Assembly (NCBI RefSeq): GCF_012927245.1
Contig: NZ_JABBGE010000003.1
Location: 434,001 to 498,000 of the forward strand
Reading direction: 5' to 3'
DNA length: 64,000 nucleotides
DNA from: Streptomyces sp. R302
GTDB lineage: Bacteria > Actinomycetota > Actinomycetes > Streptomycetales > Streptomycetaceae
Part shown: piece by piece, positions 37,767 to 46,024 of the stretch
Position numbering within the stretch: the first letter of the stretch is position 1
Layout of the letters: each line of letters begins with the position of its first letter
Notes under the pieces: generated by a model
Told to the model about the DNA's origin: nothing
Database searches by the model: none
What the model saw: only the letters and a program-made list of their open reading frames with translations
Program-made: the position numbers and the translations under genes

Positions 37767-38063
37767 GTGCGTGTGGTCGGCGGAGGCGGCAGTGCGCAGG
37801 AGCGGCTGACCGAGGTGGTCGTGGCGGCCGTGGAGGTCGCCGCCGAGGCGGGGGAGGCCGGGCGGTACACCGGGGATGTCGGACGGACCCTCGCCGCGGT
37901 GGTGGGCAAGGTCGGCGCGAGGATCGCCGTGGACGCGGAGGTCCGCGGCTTCGCCAGCGGATGGCAGGAGGCCCTGGGCGGGGCGGCGGCCCGGACCGTC
38001 CGAGCCGGGTCGCGGAGGGGCGCGCAGGTGCGGACGGGTCCCGAGGGGGGCGTCGGAACATGA
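37767..38063 (+). CDS. small hypothetical protein divergent from the tail operon
   Basis: This 98-residue protein starts at GTG 37767 with GGAGAG 6 nt upstream; an earlier in-frame ATG at 37734 would encode AT-rich codons unlike the rest. From 37767 on, third positions are strongly G/C, which supports coding. The sequence is Ala/Val/Glu-rich and helical (QERLTEVVVAAVEVAAEAG, VGRTLAAVVGKVGARIAVD) with a basic end. No family recognised. It faces the tail operon across a 290-bp region with palindromes and could be a regulator or a structural accessory. Confidence 0.6.
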   Translation: MRVVGGGGSAQERLTEVVVAAVEVAAEAGEAGRYTGDVGRTLAAVVGKVGARIAVDAEVRGFASGWQEALGGAAARTVRAGSRRGAQVRTGPEGGVGT

Positions 38064-38190
38064 GCGCGGACAGACGCGGAGAGGCGGCCGCCCCACAGGG
38101 CGACCGCCTCTCCGCGTCTTCGGTCCGGTCGGGCCGGCCTCCGGTCCCGGGGCCTGCCGGGACCGACGTGCTGTGGTGCGGCCCGGACCG

Positions 38191-38406
38191 TCACCCGCTC
38201 GCGCGCTCCGGCCCCGGGCGTCCGAGGCGTACGGTCCGCTCGGCGGCGAACACGTCCTCCAGCCGGTAGAGCAGGGACCGCCCCTGCCGGCCCGCCGGCG
38301 CGAGATGGCCCAGCTGGACCCACTTGCGGATGGTCGCGGGCACGACACCGGCCTCCTCGGCGGCCAGCGCGGCGTTGATCAAGGGGGAGACCGCGGCGGT
38401 GGTCAT
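38191..38406 (-). CDS. MerR/excisionase-like helix-turn-helix protein
   Basis: This 71-residue protein has AALAAEEAGVVPATIRKWV followed by QLGHLAPAGRQGRSLLYRLEDV. This is the winged HTH of excisionase/MerR-type DNA-binding domains (binding helix ATIRKW, wing around GRQGR). ATG 38406 has GGAGGAGT upstream and overlaps the preceding gene stop (ATGA). With no integrase nearby, it is more likely a transcriptional regulator of the tail cluster than a true excisionase. Confidence 0.72.
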   Translation of the reverse strand: MTTAAVSPLINAALAAEEAGVVPATIRKWVQLGHLAPAGRQGRSLLYRLEDVFAAERTVRLGRPGPERASG

Positions 38407-39119
38407 CGGCGTACTCCTCCGTCGGCGACGTCCATGGACCGTGCGAGTTCGGCGCGGTCGGCGCCCCCGGCCTCCGCCAGCACCTCCCAGGCGCCCTCCG
38501 GCCAGACGTGGCGCAGGGCCGGATCGGTGCGGCAGTCGCACTCCTCGTCGGTGCAGCGGCAGGCGGGGTTCACGCACAGGACCGCACGGCGCGCCGGGAA
38601 GGCCCGCAGGGACACCGAGTCGCACCAGGGGCACCGGCCGCGGACCCGCACGATGGTCTCGGAGTCCCCGAGCGTCCGGCCGCAGCGCCGGGCCATCCGC
38701 CGCGCCTCGTTCCGCACGTGTGCGAGGAGCGCCGGTTCGTTCTCCGTCCGGTCCAGCAGGGCGAGGATCCGGGCGAGCCGTTCGGGCACCCGTGCGCGCG
38801 GGGGCCGGCCGAGCCCGAGCCCGGCGTGCACGGCCTCGTCGAGCTCGACGACACCGTCGGTGATGTCACGGATGGCGTCGGAGACGTGCAGGCGCAGGGG
38901 CGCCGTCGAGTGGCCGGGCACGGTGAGTCCGTGCCGCTGCTCCATGAGCAGGGCCTCGCGGCGCTCCTGGCGCGACGCCTCGGCGTCCTGGGCGGTCGCC
39001 TGCCGAGCGGGCCTCCCGGACGGGCCGGTCCGCCCGGGGGCGAGTTCGGTGAGCAGCTCGGGGAACTGCCGCAGCAACGCTTCGATCCAGAGCGACGCGT
39101 CCTGTGCCGGCGTGGTCAT
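38403..39119 (-). CDS. hypothetical protein with C-terminal zinc ribbon
   Basis: This 238-residue, mostly helical protein has many Arg residues. The C-terminal part holds CPWC (about 174) and CVNPACRCTDEECDC (about 192-206), which could bind one or two zinc ions. The helical N-terminus starts ASLWIEALLRQFPELLTEL. The ATG overlap with the MerR-like gene implies cotranscription. Nucleic-acid binding is plausible given the ribbon, but no family could be assigned. Confidence 0.65.
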   Translation of the reverse strand: MTTPAQDASLWIEALLRQFPELLTELAPGRTGPSGRPARQATAQDAEASRQERREALLMEQRHGLTVPGHSTAPLRLHVSDAIRDITDGVVELDEAVHAGLGLGRPPRARVPERLARILALLDRTENEPALLAHVRNEARRMARRCGRTLGDSETIVRVRGRCPWCDSVSLRAFPARRAVLCVNPACRCTDEECDCRTDPALRHVWPEGAWEVLAEAGGADRAELARSMDVADGGVRR

Positions 39120-39259
39120 GGGGCCTCCTGGCGGTGCGGTGGTGGGGTCGGCGGGCGGCGGGCCCGGGGTGCGCGGGCGGCCGGCGCCGGTCGGTGTACG
39201 CGGGACGTCGTCGAGGGACCGGCGGAGACGGCGTAGCTTCCCTACGCGCGGAGTACGCG

Positions 39260-39559
39260 TCAGTCATCGACCTTTGTCCGGGAACATCCGAATGGTTCGT
39301 GCGACCTCGCAACGGAGGTGAGCCGCAGGCGCGCCGGTCGGCCGTTGCGCCACAGGCGGCCCGCGGCGACACCGTCGAAGAAGGTGTCGGCCGGTGCCAC
39401 GGTCTCCTCGCAGTGGTGCGTGACCGGGCAGGCTCGGCATGCCATCAACGCAGGCAGGGCCTCCGATTCCCGACGGGCGAAGATCACCCGGGGCGGCAGG
39501 CCCAGACAGGCGGCCGCGGCGCGCCAGTCGTCGGGCTCCGCGGTTTCGGGCAGGGGCAT
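39260..39559 (-). CDS. WhiB-like iron-sulfur transcription factor
   Basis: This 99-residue protein has the four-cysteine WhiB pattern: AAACLG, then CRACPVTHHC (Cys-x2-Cys-x5-Cys), preceded by DWRAAAAC. This ligates a [4Fe-4S] cluster that tunes binding to the sigma factor and DNA. The usual G[VI]WGG turn is replaced by DGVAAGRLWRNGRPAR, with the basic DNA-binding tail kept; such deviation is common in phage-borne WhiB proteins. ATG 39559 has GGGAGCC upstream. It lies at the head of the minus-strand regulatory genes, divergent from the XRE gene. It may activate or time the tail operon. Confidence 0.85.
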   Translation of the reverse strand: MPLPETAEPDDWRAAAACLGLPPRVIFARRESEALPALMACRACPVTHHCEETVAPADTFFDGVAAGRLWRNGRPARLRLTSVARSHEPFGCSRTKVDD

Positions 39560-39599
39560 GGGGCGGCTCCCGGGCTCGGAAGTGTCGTTGCGAACACGC

Positions 39600-39640
39600 A
39601 CGTTGTCATGTTGCGAGTGCGCTCGCAACTAATTTGTGAA
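39600..39640 (-). promoter_or_regulatory. whiB-like gene promoter with GTTGCGAG palindrome
   Basis: GTTGCGAG-TGCG-CTCGCAAC (39610-39629) is a perfect 8-bp inverted repeat. On the minus strand TTGCGA (39628-39623), 17 nt, CAACGT (39605-39600) could serve as promoter. The upstream flank CACAAATTAGTTGCGAGC matches the tail operon box CACGAACTAGTTGCGCGC at 15 of 18 positions. Confidence 0.45.
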
Positions 39641-39682
39641 GAGGATTCCCTCGAATCAGCACCGTGCGCGCGCAGGAGCACG

Positions 39683-39711
39683 TAATTCTGTGCGCGCAAG
39701 CGCGATATTCT
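39683..39711 (+). promoter_or_regulatory. candidate promoter/operator of the XRE gene
   Basis: TAATTC (39683-39688), 17 nt, TATTCT (39706-39711). The spacer contains TGCGCGCAAGCGCG, an inverted repeat of the same GC-rich type as those before the tail operon and the whiB-like gene. Suggests autoregulation by the XRE protein. Confidence 0.35.
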
Positions 39712-39741
39712 GAGGTCCGCTTCGGAGGGAGGCGACCCACC

Positions 39742-40185
39742 ATGACCGCCAGTGACCTGGACCAGTTCGCCGCCTGGATCGAAGAGCTCATCCGGCGCCG
39801 CGGCTTCGACATCGACAGCCCCCGGGGCGGGGGCAAGTCCCGCCTCGCGGACGAAGCCGGCGTGCACCGCGCCGCCATCACCCGCCTGCTCCAACGCCAG
39901 TCGATGCCCGACCTGGAGACGACGCGGCGCCTCGCCCACGTGCTGGGCGTGCCCGTGCGGGACATGCTCATCCGGTCCGGCCGCCTCACCGAGGAGGACC
40001 TGCCGCTTCCGGACGACACCACCGAACGGGCGGCCGTGGCGGCCGAGGGGTCGCGCCTCACCCTGGAGGAGGCGGCTGCCGCCCTCGGTGTCCCCGCCGA
40101 GCAGCGGGAGATGTTCATCCGGGTGGCCGGCCAGTTCCTGCCGCCCTCGCCCGCGGTGCGGCACGCTCCCGCGGTCCGGGACTGA
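39742..40185 (+). CDS. XRE-family (Cro/C1) transcriptional regulator
   Basis: This 147-residue protein has an N-terminal helix-turn-helix at about residues 25-62: KSRLADEAGVHRAAITRLL, then PDLETTRRLAHVLGVPVRDM. The C-terminal part is short, helical and acidic, ending in a proline-rich tail, without a LexA-type protease domain. ATG 39742 has GGAGGGAGG 12 nt upstream. It is divergent from the whiB-like gene across a 182-bp region with GC-rich inverted repeats. It is the best candidate for the cluster's repressor. Confidence 0.82.
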   Translation: MTASDLDQFAAWIEELIRRRGFDIDSPRGGGKSRLADEAGVHRAAITRLLQRQSMPDLETTRRLAHVLGVPVRDMLIRSGRLTEEDLPLPDDTTERAAVAAEGSRLTLEEAAAALGVPAEQREMFIRVAGQFLPPSPAVRHAPAVRD

Positions 40186-40252
40186 TCCGCCCGCGCCCCG
40201 CCCGTCCCGGCGTCGCCCGTCCCGGAGCCCACCACCCCGCCGCCGGCCCGCC

Positions 40253-40276
40253 GTCCGTCACGTCGTCCGTCACGTC
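40253..40276. repeat. 12-bp direct repeat in the XRE downstream gap
   Basis: GTCCGTCACGTC occurs twice head to tail at 40253-40276. It is the only structure I see in the 266-nt gap (40186-40451), which is otherwise proline-codon-like GC-rich sequence without a supportable gene or clear terminator. Confidence 0.6.
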
Positions 40277-40451
40277 GTCCACCCCGCCGTCGGCTCCGCC
40301 GTCGGCCGCCTGCTTCGCCGTCGGCCGAGGCGCCCGAGTACGCTGTTGCGATCCGTTCCCCCGCCTCGTGTGACGCAGGTCGGGGCCGGCGGGCGGGGGC
40401 AGTGAGGCAGTGGGGCAGGAGCGTGAGCGTCGCGGTGGCGAGGGGGGCGAA

Positions 40452-41270
40452 GTGTCGCCACCCGACGACGGCGATGCCGCGGCGACCATGCCGCCCCCGA
40501 ACCTGCCGCCTCCCTCGGAGGACCTGCCGGGCCTGCTGGCCCTTCTCGGCCAGCTCCTCGAAGGGCACGCCCCGGACGAGGTCGAGGTCATCCTGCGCGA
40601 GGAGCTCGACCGGCGTGAGGCGGCCGCCTACGCGAGTGGCTGGCGTGACGCGGCGGAGGCGTACGCCATCGCCCTGGAGGAAGCCCGGCGCCGCGCCGGA
40701 GCGCCTCCTCTGCGGCTGGTGGGGCGGCTGCCCGGCCAGGCCGCGGTGATCCCCTTCCCCCGCGGTCGGGCCGACTCCGGTGCGGGCGACCGCGCCGGGG
40801 CGGGGGGTGCGGCCTCGGCCGAGCGGACCGGGTCCGCCCCGGACCCGGCCTCGGTCCCGGACCCGGCCTCGGTTCCGGCCCGGGATCCGGGGGAGAGGAT
40901 CCTCCCGGAGCCGCCCCCGGGGCATGGCGCCGCGACCGGAGGGCCGGCGGCGGCCGACCCGGAGGACGACCCGGCGGCCGACGCGGTGCCGGGCTCGGCC
41001 CCGCCGCGGCCCCGTGGCGGCACGCCCGCGTTCGAGGCGAAGAGCCGGAAGTCCAAGGTGCCGACGATCCCGCGCCTCGCCTCCCCTCAGGGGAGGGGCA
41101 CCCGGCGAGGCCCGGTGTCCGGTGACGCGACGGACCGCCCCCGGCGCCGCCCTCCGGGCGGGGGCCCGCAGCCCGGCCGCCCCCAGGAGCCGGACCCGCG
41201 GCAGGACCCGCGGCCGGAGCCGGAACGGGAGTCGCGGCCGGGGCCGGAGCGTGAGGCCGGACCGGAATAG
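40452..41270 (+). CDS. proline-rich hypothetical protein upstream of rpsL
   Basis: This 272-residue protein starts at GTG 40452 with GAGGGGG upstream. An N-terminal helical domain (about 18-95: PPSEDLPGLLALLGQLLEG, VEVILREELDRREAAAYAS, WRDAAEAYAIALEEARRRA) is followed by ~180 residues of low-complexity Pro/Arg/Gly/Glu sequence with repeats such as PDPASVPDPASVPARDPG. The folded part is conserved-looking; the tail is probably disordered. It ends just before the rpsL promoter. No function recognised; it may be native to the rpoC-rpsL interval rather than part of the tail cluster. Confidence 0.65.
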   Translation: MSPPDDGDAAATMPPPNLPPPSEDLPGLLALLGQLLEGHAPDEVEVILREELDRREAAAYASGWRDAAEAYAIALEEARRRAGAPPLRLVGRLPGQAAVIPFPRGRADSGAGDRAGAGGAASAERTGSAPDPASVPDPASVPARDPGERILPEPPPGHGAATGGPAAADPEDDPAADAVPGSAPPRPRGGTPAFEAKSRKSKVPTIPRLASPQGRGTRRGPVSGDATDRPRRRPPGGGPQPGRPQEPDPRQDPRPEPERESRPGPEREAGPE

Positions 41271-41300
41271 CCCGAGATGTTGACGGCGTGGGCTTTTCTT

Positions 41301-41329
41301 TTGACCGCAGTCCGTGCGATAGGTACGCT
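41301..41329 (+). promoter_or_regulatory. rpsL (str operon) promoter
   Basis: TTGACC (41301-41306), 17 nt, TACGCT (41324-41329) is a strong vegetative promoter match, giving a leader of about 185 nt before rpsL. Confidence 0.65.
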
Positions 41330-41447
41330 CATGCCTTGTGCCTGGGGTGTGCCTGGGCTCCTGTGCGTGTCCACAACCGCACGGTGAGTCCAAGATCGGC
41401 CACCGTGATCCGCGCCTTTCCGCGCTCAGCGGAAGGTCCACCGGATC

Positions 41448-41472
41448 CGACACGCCCGACCGCGTGGGTCGG
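41448..41472 (+). promoter_or_regulatory. conserved leader stem-loop of rpsL, identical to one before rpsJ
   Basis: The 25-nt block from CGACACGCC to GGGTCGG is identical to 51852-51876 upstream of rpsJ. It contains CCGACC-GCGTG-GGTCGG, a 6-bp hairpin. It lies 50-75 nt before the rpsL start codon. Shared occurrence in two ribosomal-protein leaders suggests a common RNA-level element. Confidence 0.7.
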
Positions 41473-41522
41473 TGAATGTTCCAGGTTAGTAGTACTTACG
41501 GCACACAGAAACCGGAGAAGTA

Positions 41523-41894
41523 GTGCCTACGATCCAGCAGCTGGTCCGGAAGGGCCGGCAGGACAAGGTCGAGAAGAACAAGACGCCCGCACTCGAGGGT
41601 TCGCCCCAGCGCCGTGGCGTCTGCACGCGTGTGTTCACGACCACCCCGAAGAAGCCGAACTCGGCCCTCCGTAAGGTCGCGCGTGTGCGTCTGACCAGCG
41701 GCATCGAGGTCACGGCCTACATCCCGGGTGAGGGACACAACCTGCAGGAGCACTCCATCGTGCTCGTGCGTGGTGGCCGTGTGAAGGACCTGCCTGGTGT
41801 TCGTTACAAGATCATCCGCGGCTCCCTCGACACCCAGGGTGTCAAGAACCGCAAGCAGGCCCGCAGCCGCTACGGCGCCAAGAAGGAGAAGTAA
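41523..41894 (+). CDS. rpsL: 30S ribosomal protein S12
   Basis: This 123-residue protein shapes the decoding centre. Lys43 ([17 protein letters not shown]) and Lys88 ([12 protein letters not shown]) are wild type, so no streptomycin-resistance substitution is present. Start is GTG 41523 with GGAGAAG upstream. It is the first gene of the rpsL-rpsG-fusA-tuf operon; the leader carries the stem-loop shared with rpsJ. Confidence 0.98.
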   Translation: MPTIQQLVRKGRQDKVEKNKTPALEGSPQRRGVCTRVFTTTPKKPNSALRKVARVRLTSGIEVTAYIPGEGHNLQEHSIVLVRGGRVKDLPGVRYKIIRGSLDTQGVKNRKQARSRYGAKKEK

Positions 41895-41896
41895 GA

Positions 41897-42367
41897 ATGC
41901 CTCGTAAGGGCCCCGCCCCGAAGCGCCCGGTCATCATCGACCCGGTCTACGGTTCTCCTCTTGTCACGTCGCTGATCAACAAGATCCTGCTCGACGGCAA
42001 GCGCTCCACCGCTGAGCGCATCGTCTACGGCGCCATGGAGGGCCTGCGCGAGAAGACCGGTGCTGACCCGGTCGTCACGCTGAAGCGCGCCCTCGAGAAC
42101 GTCAAGCCGGCTCTCGAGGTCAAGTCCCGCCGTGTCGGTGGCGCCACCTACCAGGTGCCGATCGAGGTCAAGCCCGGTCGTGCCTCCACCCTCGCGCTGC
42201 GCTGGCTCGTCGGTTACTCCCGCGCCCGCCGCGAGAAGACCATGACCGAGCGCCTCATGAACGAGCTCCTGGACGCCTCGAACGGCCTGGGTGCTTCGGT
42301 CAAGAAGCGCGAGGACACGCACAAGATGGCCGAGTCCAACAAGGCCTTCGCGCACTACCGCTGGTAG
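41897..42367 (+). CDS. rpsG: 30S ribosomal protein S7
   Basis: This 156-residue protein nucleates assembly of the 30S head and contacts the E-site tRNA. It starts [20 protein letters not shown] and includes [21 protein letters not shown] 41897 lies 2 nt after the rpsL stop, so translation is probably coupled. In E. coli S7 represses the str operon; no matching site was identified here. Confidence 0.98.
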   Translation: MPRKGPAPKRPVIIDPVYGSPLVTSLINKILLDGKRSTAERIVYGAMEGLREKTGADPVVTLKRALENVKPALEVKSRRVGGATYQVPIEVKPGRASTLALRWLVGYSRARREKTMTERLMNELLDASNGLGASVKKREDTHKMAESNKAFAHYRW

Positions 42368-42406
42368 TCGCAACCCCCATCGAGACCGAGAGAAGACTGA
42401 AGCCTT

Positions 42407-44533
42407 ATGGCTACCACTTCGCTTGACCTGGCCAAGGTGCGCAACATCGGCATCATGGCCCACATCGACGCGGGCAAGACGACCACCACCGAGCGGATCC
42501 TGTTCTACACCGGCGTTTCGTACAAGATCGGTGAGGTCCACGACGGCGCTGCCACGATGGACTGGATGGAGCAGGAGCAGGAGCGTGGCATCACGATCAC
42601 GTCCGCTGCCACCACCTGCCACTGGCCGCTCGAGAACGTCGACCACACGATCAACATCATCGACACGCCGGGTCACGTCGACTTCACCGTCGAGGTGGAG
42701 CGTTCCCTGCGCGTGCTCGACGGTGCCGTGACCGTGTTCGACGGCGTGGCCGGCGTCGAGCCCCAGTCCGAGACCGTCTGGCGTCAGGCGGACCGCTACG
42801 GCGTTCCGCGCATCTGCTTCGTCAACAAGCTCGACCGCACGGGTGCCGACTTCTTCCGCTGTGTCGACATGATCGTGAGCCGCCTCGGTGCGACCCCGAT
42901 CGTCATGCAGCTCCCGATCGGTGCCGAGGCCGACTTCGAGGGCGTCATCGACCTCGTGAAGATGAAGGCCCTCGTCTGGTCCGCCGAGGCCACCAAGGGC
43001 GAGATGTACGACACCGTCGACATCCCGGCCGACAAGCAGGAGCTCGCCGAGGAGTACCGCGGCAAGCTCGTCGAGGCCGTCGCCGAGAACGACGAGGAGC
43101 TCATGGAGCTCTTCCTCGAGGGCGTCGAGCCCACCGAGGAGCAGCTCTACACCGCGATCCGTCGCATCACCATCGCCTCCGGCAAGGGCGGCGACACCAC
43201 GGTCACCCCGGTGTTCTGTGGCACCGCGTTCAAGAACAAGGGCGTTCAGCCCCTGCTCGACGCCGTCGTCCGCTACCTGCCGTCGCCCCTCGACGTCGAG
43301 GCCATCGAGGGCCACGACGTCAAGGACGCCGAGGTCGTCGTCAAGCGCAAGCCGTCCGACGACGAGCCGCTGTCGGCCCTCGCGTTCAAGATCGCGAGCG
43401 ACCCGCACCTCGGCAAGCTCACCTTCGTCCGGATCTACTCCGGTCGCCTGGAGGCCGGCACCGCGGTGCTGAACTCCGTCAAGGGCAAGAAGGAGCGCAT
43501 CGGCAAGATCTACCGCATGCACGCGAACAAGCGTGAGGAGATCGACTCGGTGGGCGCCGGCGACATCGTCGCCGTCATGGGCCTGAAGCAGACCACCACC
43601 GGTGAGACGCTGTGCGACGAGAAGAACCCGGTCATCCTGGAGTCCATGGACTTCCCGGCGCCGGTCATCCAGGTCGCGATCGAGCCCAAGTCCAAGGGTG
43701 ACCAGGAGAAGCTGGGTGTCGCCATCCAGCGTCTCGCGGAGGAGGACCCCTCCTTCCAGGTCCACTCGGACGAGGAGACCGGCCAGACCATCATCGGTGG
43801 CATGGGCGAGCTCCACCTCGACATCCTCGTCGACCGCATGCGTCGCGAGTTCAAGGTCGAGGCGAACGTCGGCAAGCCGCAGGTCGCGTACCGCGAGACG
43901 ATCCGCAAGGCCGTCGAGCGTGTGGACTTCACCCACAAGAAGCAGACCGGTGGTACCGGTCAGTTCGCCAAGGTGCAGATCGCGATCGAGCCCATCGAGG
44001 GCGGCGAGGCGTCGTACGAGTTCGTGAACAAGGTCACCGGTGGCCGCATCCCGAAGGAGTACATCCCTTCGGTCGACGCGGGTGCGCAGGAGGCCATGCA
44101 GTTCGGCATCCTGGCCGGCTACGAGATGACGGGCGTCCGCGTCATTCTTCTCGACGGTGCCTACCACGAGGTCGACTCCTCCGAGCTCGCGTTCAAGATC
44201 GCCGGCTCGCAGGCCTTCAAGGAGGCCGCGCGCAAGGCTTCTCCCGTGCTCCTTGAGCCGATGATGGCCGTCGAGGTCACCACGCCCGAGGACTACATGG
44301 GCGAGGTCATCGGCGACATCAACTCCCGCCGTGGCCAGATCCAGGCCATGGAGGAGCGTCACGGTGCCCGCATCGTGAAGGGCCTCGTGCCCCTGTCGGA
44401 GATGTTCGGCTACGTCGGCGACCTCCGCAGCAAGACCTCGGGTCGCGCAAGCTACTCGATGCAGTTCGACTCCTACGCCGAGGTTCCGCGGAACGTCGCC
44501 GAGGAGATCATCGCGAAGGCCAAGGGCGAGTAA
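42407..44533 (+). CDS. fusA: elongation factor G
   Basis: This 708-residue translocase GTPase has the G1 motif [14 protein letters not shown] (about 19-32), G2 [12 protein letters not shown]3 [15 protein letters not shown] and G4 NKLDRTG. Domains II-V include the domain IV tip region [21 protein letters not shown]. Length and motifs are standard. ATG 42407 has GAGAG upstream, 39 nt after rpsG. It acts on the ribosome with GTP to move tRNA-mRNA. Confidence 0.98.
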   Translation: MATTSLDLAKVRNIGIMAHIDAGKTTTTERILFYTGVSYKIGEVHDGAATMDWMEQEQERGITITSAATTCHWPLENVDHTINIIDTPGHVDFTVEVERSLRVLDGAVTVFDGVAGVEPQSETVWRQADRYGVPRICFVNKLDRTGADFFRCVDMIVSRLGATPIVMQLPIGAEADFEGVIDLVKMKALVWSAEATKGEMYDTVDIPADKQELAEEYRGKLVEAVAENDEELMELFLEGVEPTEEQLYTAIRRITIASGKGGDTTVTPVFCGTAFKNKGVQPLLDAVVRYLPSPLDVEAIEGHDVKDAEVVVKRKPSDDEPLSALAFKIASDPHLGKLTFVRIYSGRLEAGTAVLNSVKGKKERIGKIYRMHANKREEIDSVGAGDIVAVMGLKQTTTGETLCDEKNPVILESMDFPAPVIQVAIEPKSKGDQEKLGVAIQRLAEEDPSFQVHSDEETGQTIIGGMGELHLDILVDRMRREFKVEANVGKPQVAYRETIRKAVERVDFTHKKQTGGTGQFAKVQIAIEPIEGGEASYEFVNKVTGGRIPKEYIPSVDAGAQEAMQFGILAGYEMTGVRVILLDGAYHEVDSSELAFKIAGSQAFKEAARKASPVLLEPMMAVEVTTPEDYMGEVIGDINSRRGQIQAMEERHGARIVKGLVPLSEMFGYVGDLRSKTSGRASYSMQFDSYAEVPRNVAEEIIAKAKGE

Positions 44534-44542
44534 CGCACCGCG

Positions 44543-44573
44543 TTCAACGCACCGCGTCCACACGCTTTAGGCT
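44543..44573 (+). promoter_or_regulatory. candidate internal promoter for tuf
   Basis: TTCAAC (44543-44548), 19 nt, TAGGCT (44568-44573) in the 160-nt fusA-tuf gap. A separate tuf1 promoter is known in Streptomyces; this is my best candidate, though the spacing is long. Confidence 0.35.
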
Positions 44574-44693
44574 TGACACCGACCGGTGGGGGGCCGTCCC
44601 GAGAGGGATACCCCCTGCCGGGCGGCACCCCAGCAAAGATCACCTGGCGCCGATGAAGCAAGGCGTTCAGAACCACTCCACAGGAGGACCCCA

Positions 44694-45887
<1,194 letters not shown>

Positions 45888-45932
45888 TCTTGAACTGACC
45901 TGGTAGCTCGTACGAGCTGCTAGCAGTGAGGG

Positions 45933-45964
45933 AAGGCCCCGCACCGGAAGGTGCGGGGCCTTCT
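45933..45964 (+). terminator. str operon terminator
   Basis: AAGGCCCCGCACC and GGTGCGGGGCCTT form a 13-bp stem with a GGAA loop, followed by CTCG. A perfect palindrome AGCTCGTACGAGCT lies just before it at 45905-45918. Confidence 0.85.
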
Positions 45965-46024
45965 CGCGTTCCCGGCGACACGTTCCCGGCGACACTTTCC
46001 TGGCGCCGTTCGCACGGCGACCTC

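Larger units (their letters stand above)
24450..40185. mobile_element. siphophage-type tail gene cluster without head genes (prophage remnant or F-type tailocin candidate)
   Basis: This region holds an ordered long-tailed-phage module on the minus strand: tail terminator, tube, G/GT chaperones, two tape measures, distal tail protein, fibre-like proteins, Gp37-like hub, receptor-binding candidate, amidase, holin. WhiB-like, XRE and MerR-like regulators lie upstream. I found no terminase, portal, protease, capsid, connector beyond the tail terminator, integrase, or attachment repeats. Reading frames are intact, which argues against simple decay. It sits between rpoC and rpsL, normally close neighbours. 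Boundaries are approximate. Confidence 0.75.

Noticed and set aside
36300-40400. Portal, terminase or capsid genes upstream of the tail terminator
   Set aside because: All frames with good codon bias there are regulators or small unknown proteins; none shows head-protein features.
40186-40451. Minus-strand frame encoding VDDVTDDVTDGG repeats
   Set aside because: No start or ribosome-binding site; generated by the 12-bp direct repeat.
24450-41270. Attachment sites or integrase flanking the tail cluster
   Set aside because: No recombinase gene and no long direct repeats were found; the flanking tRNA genes are far away and intact.
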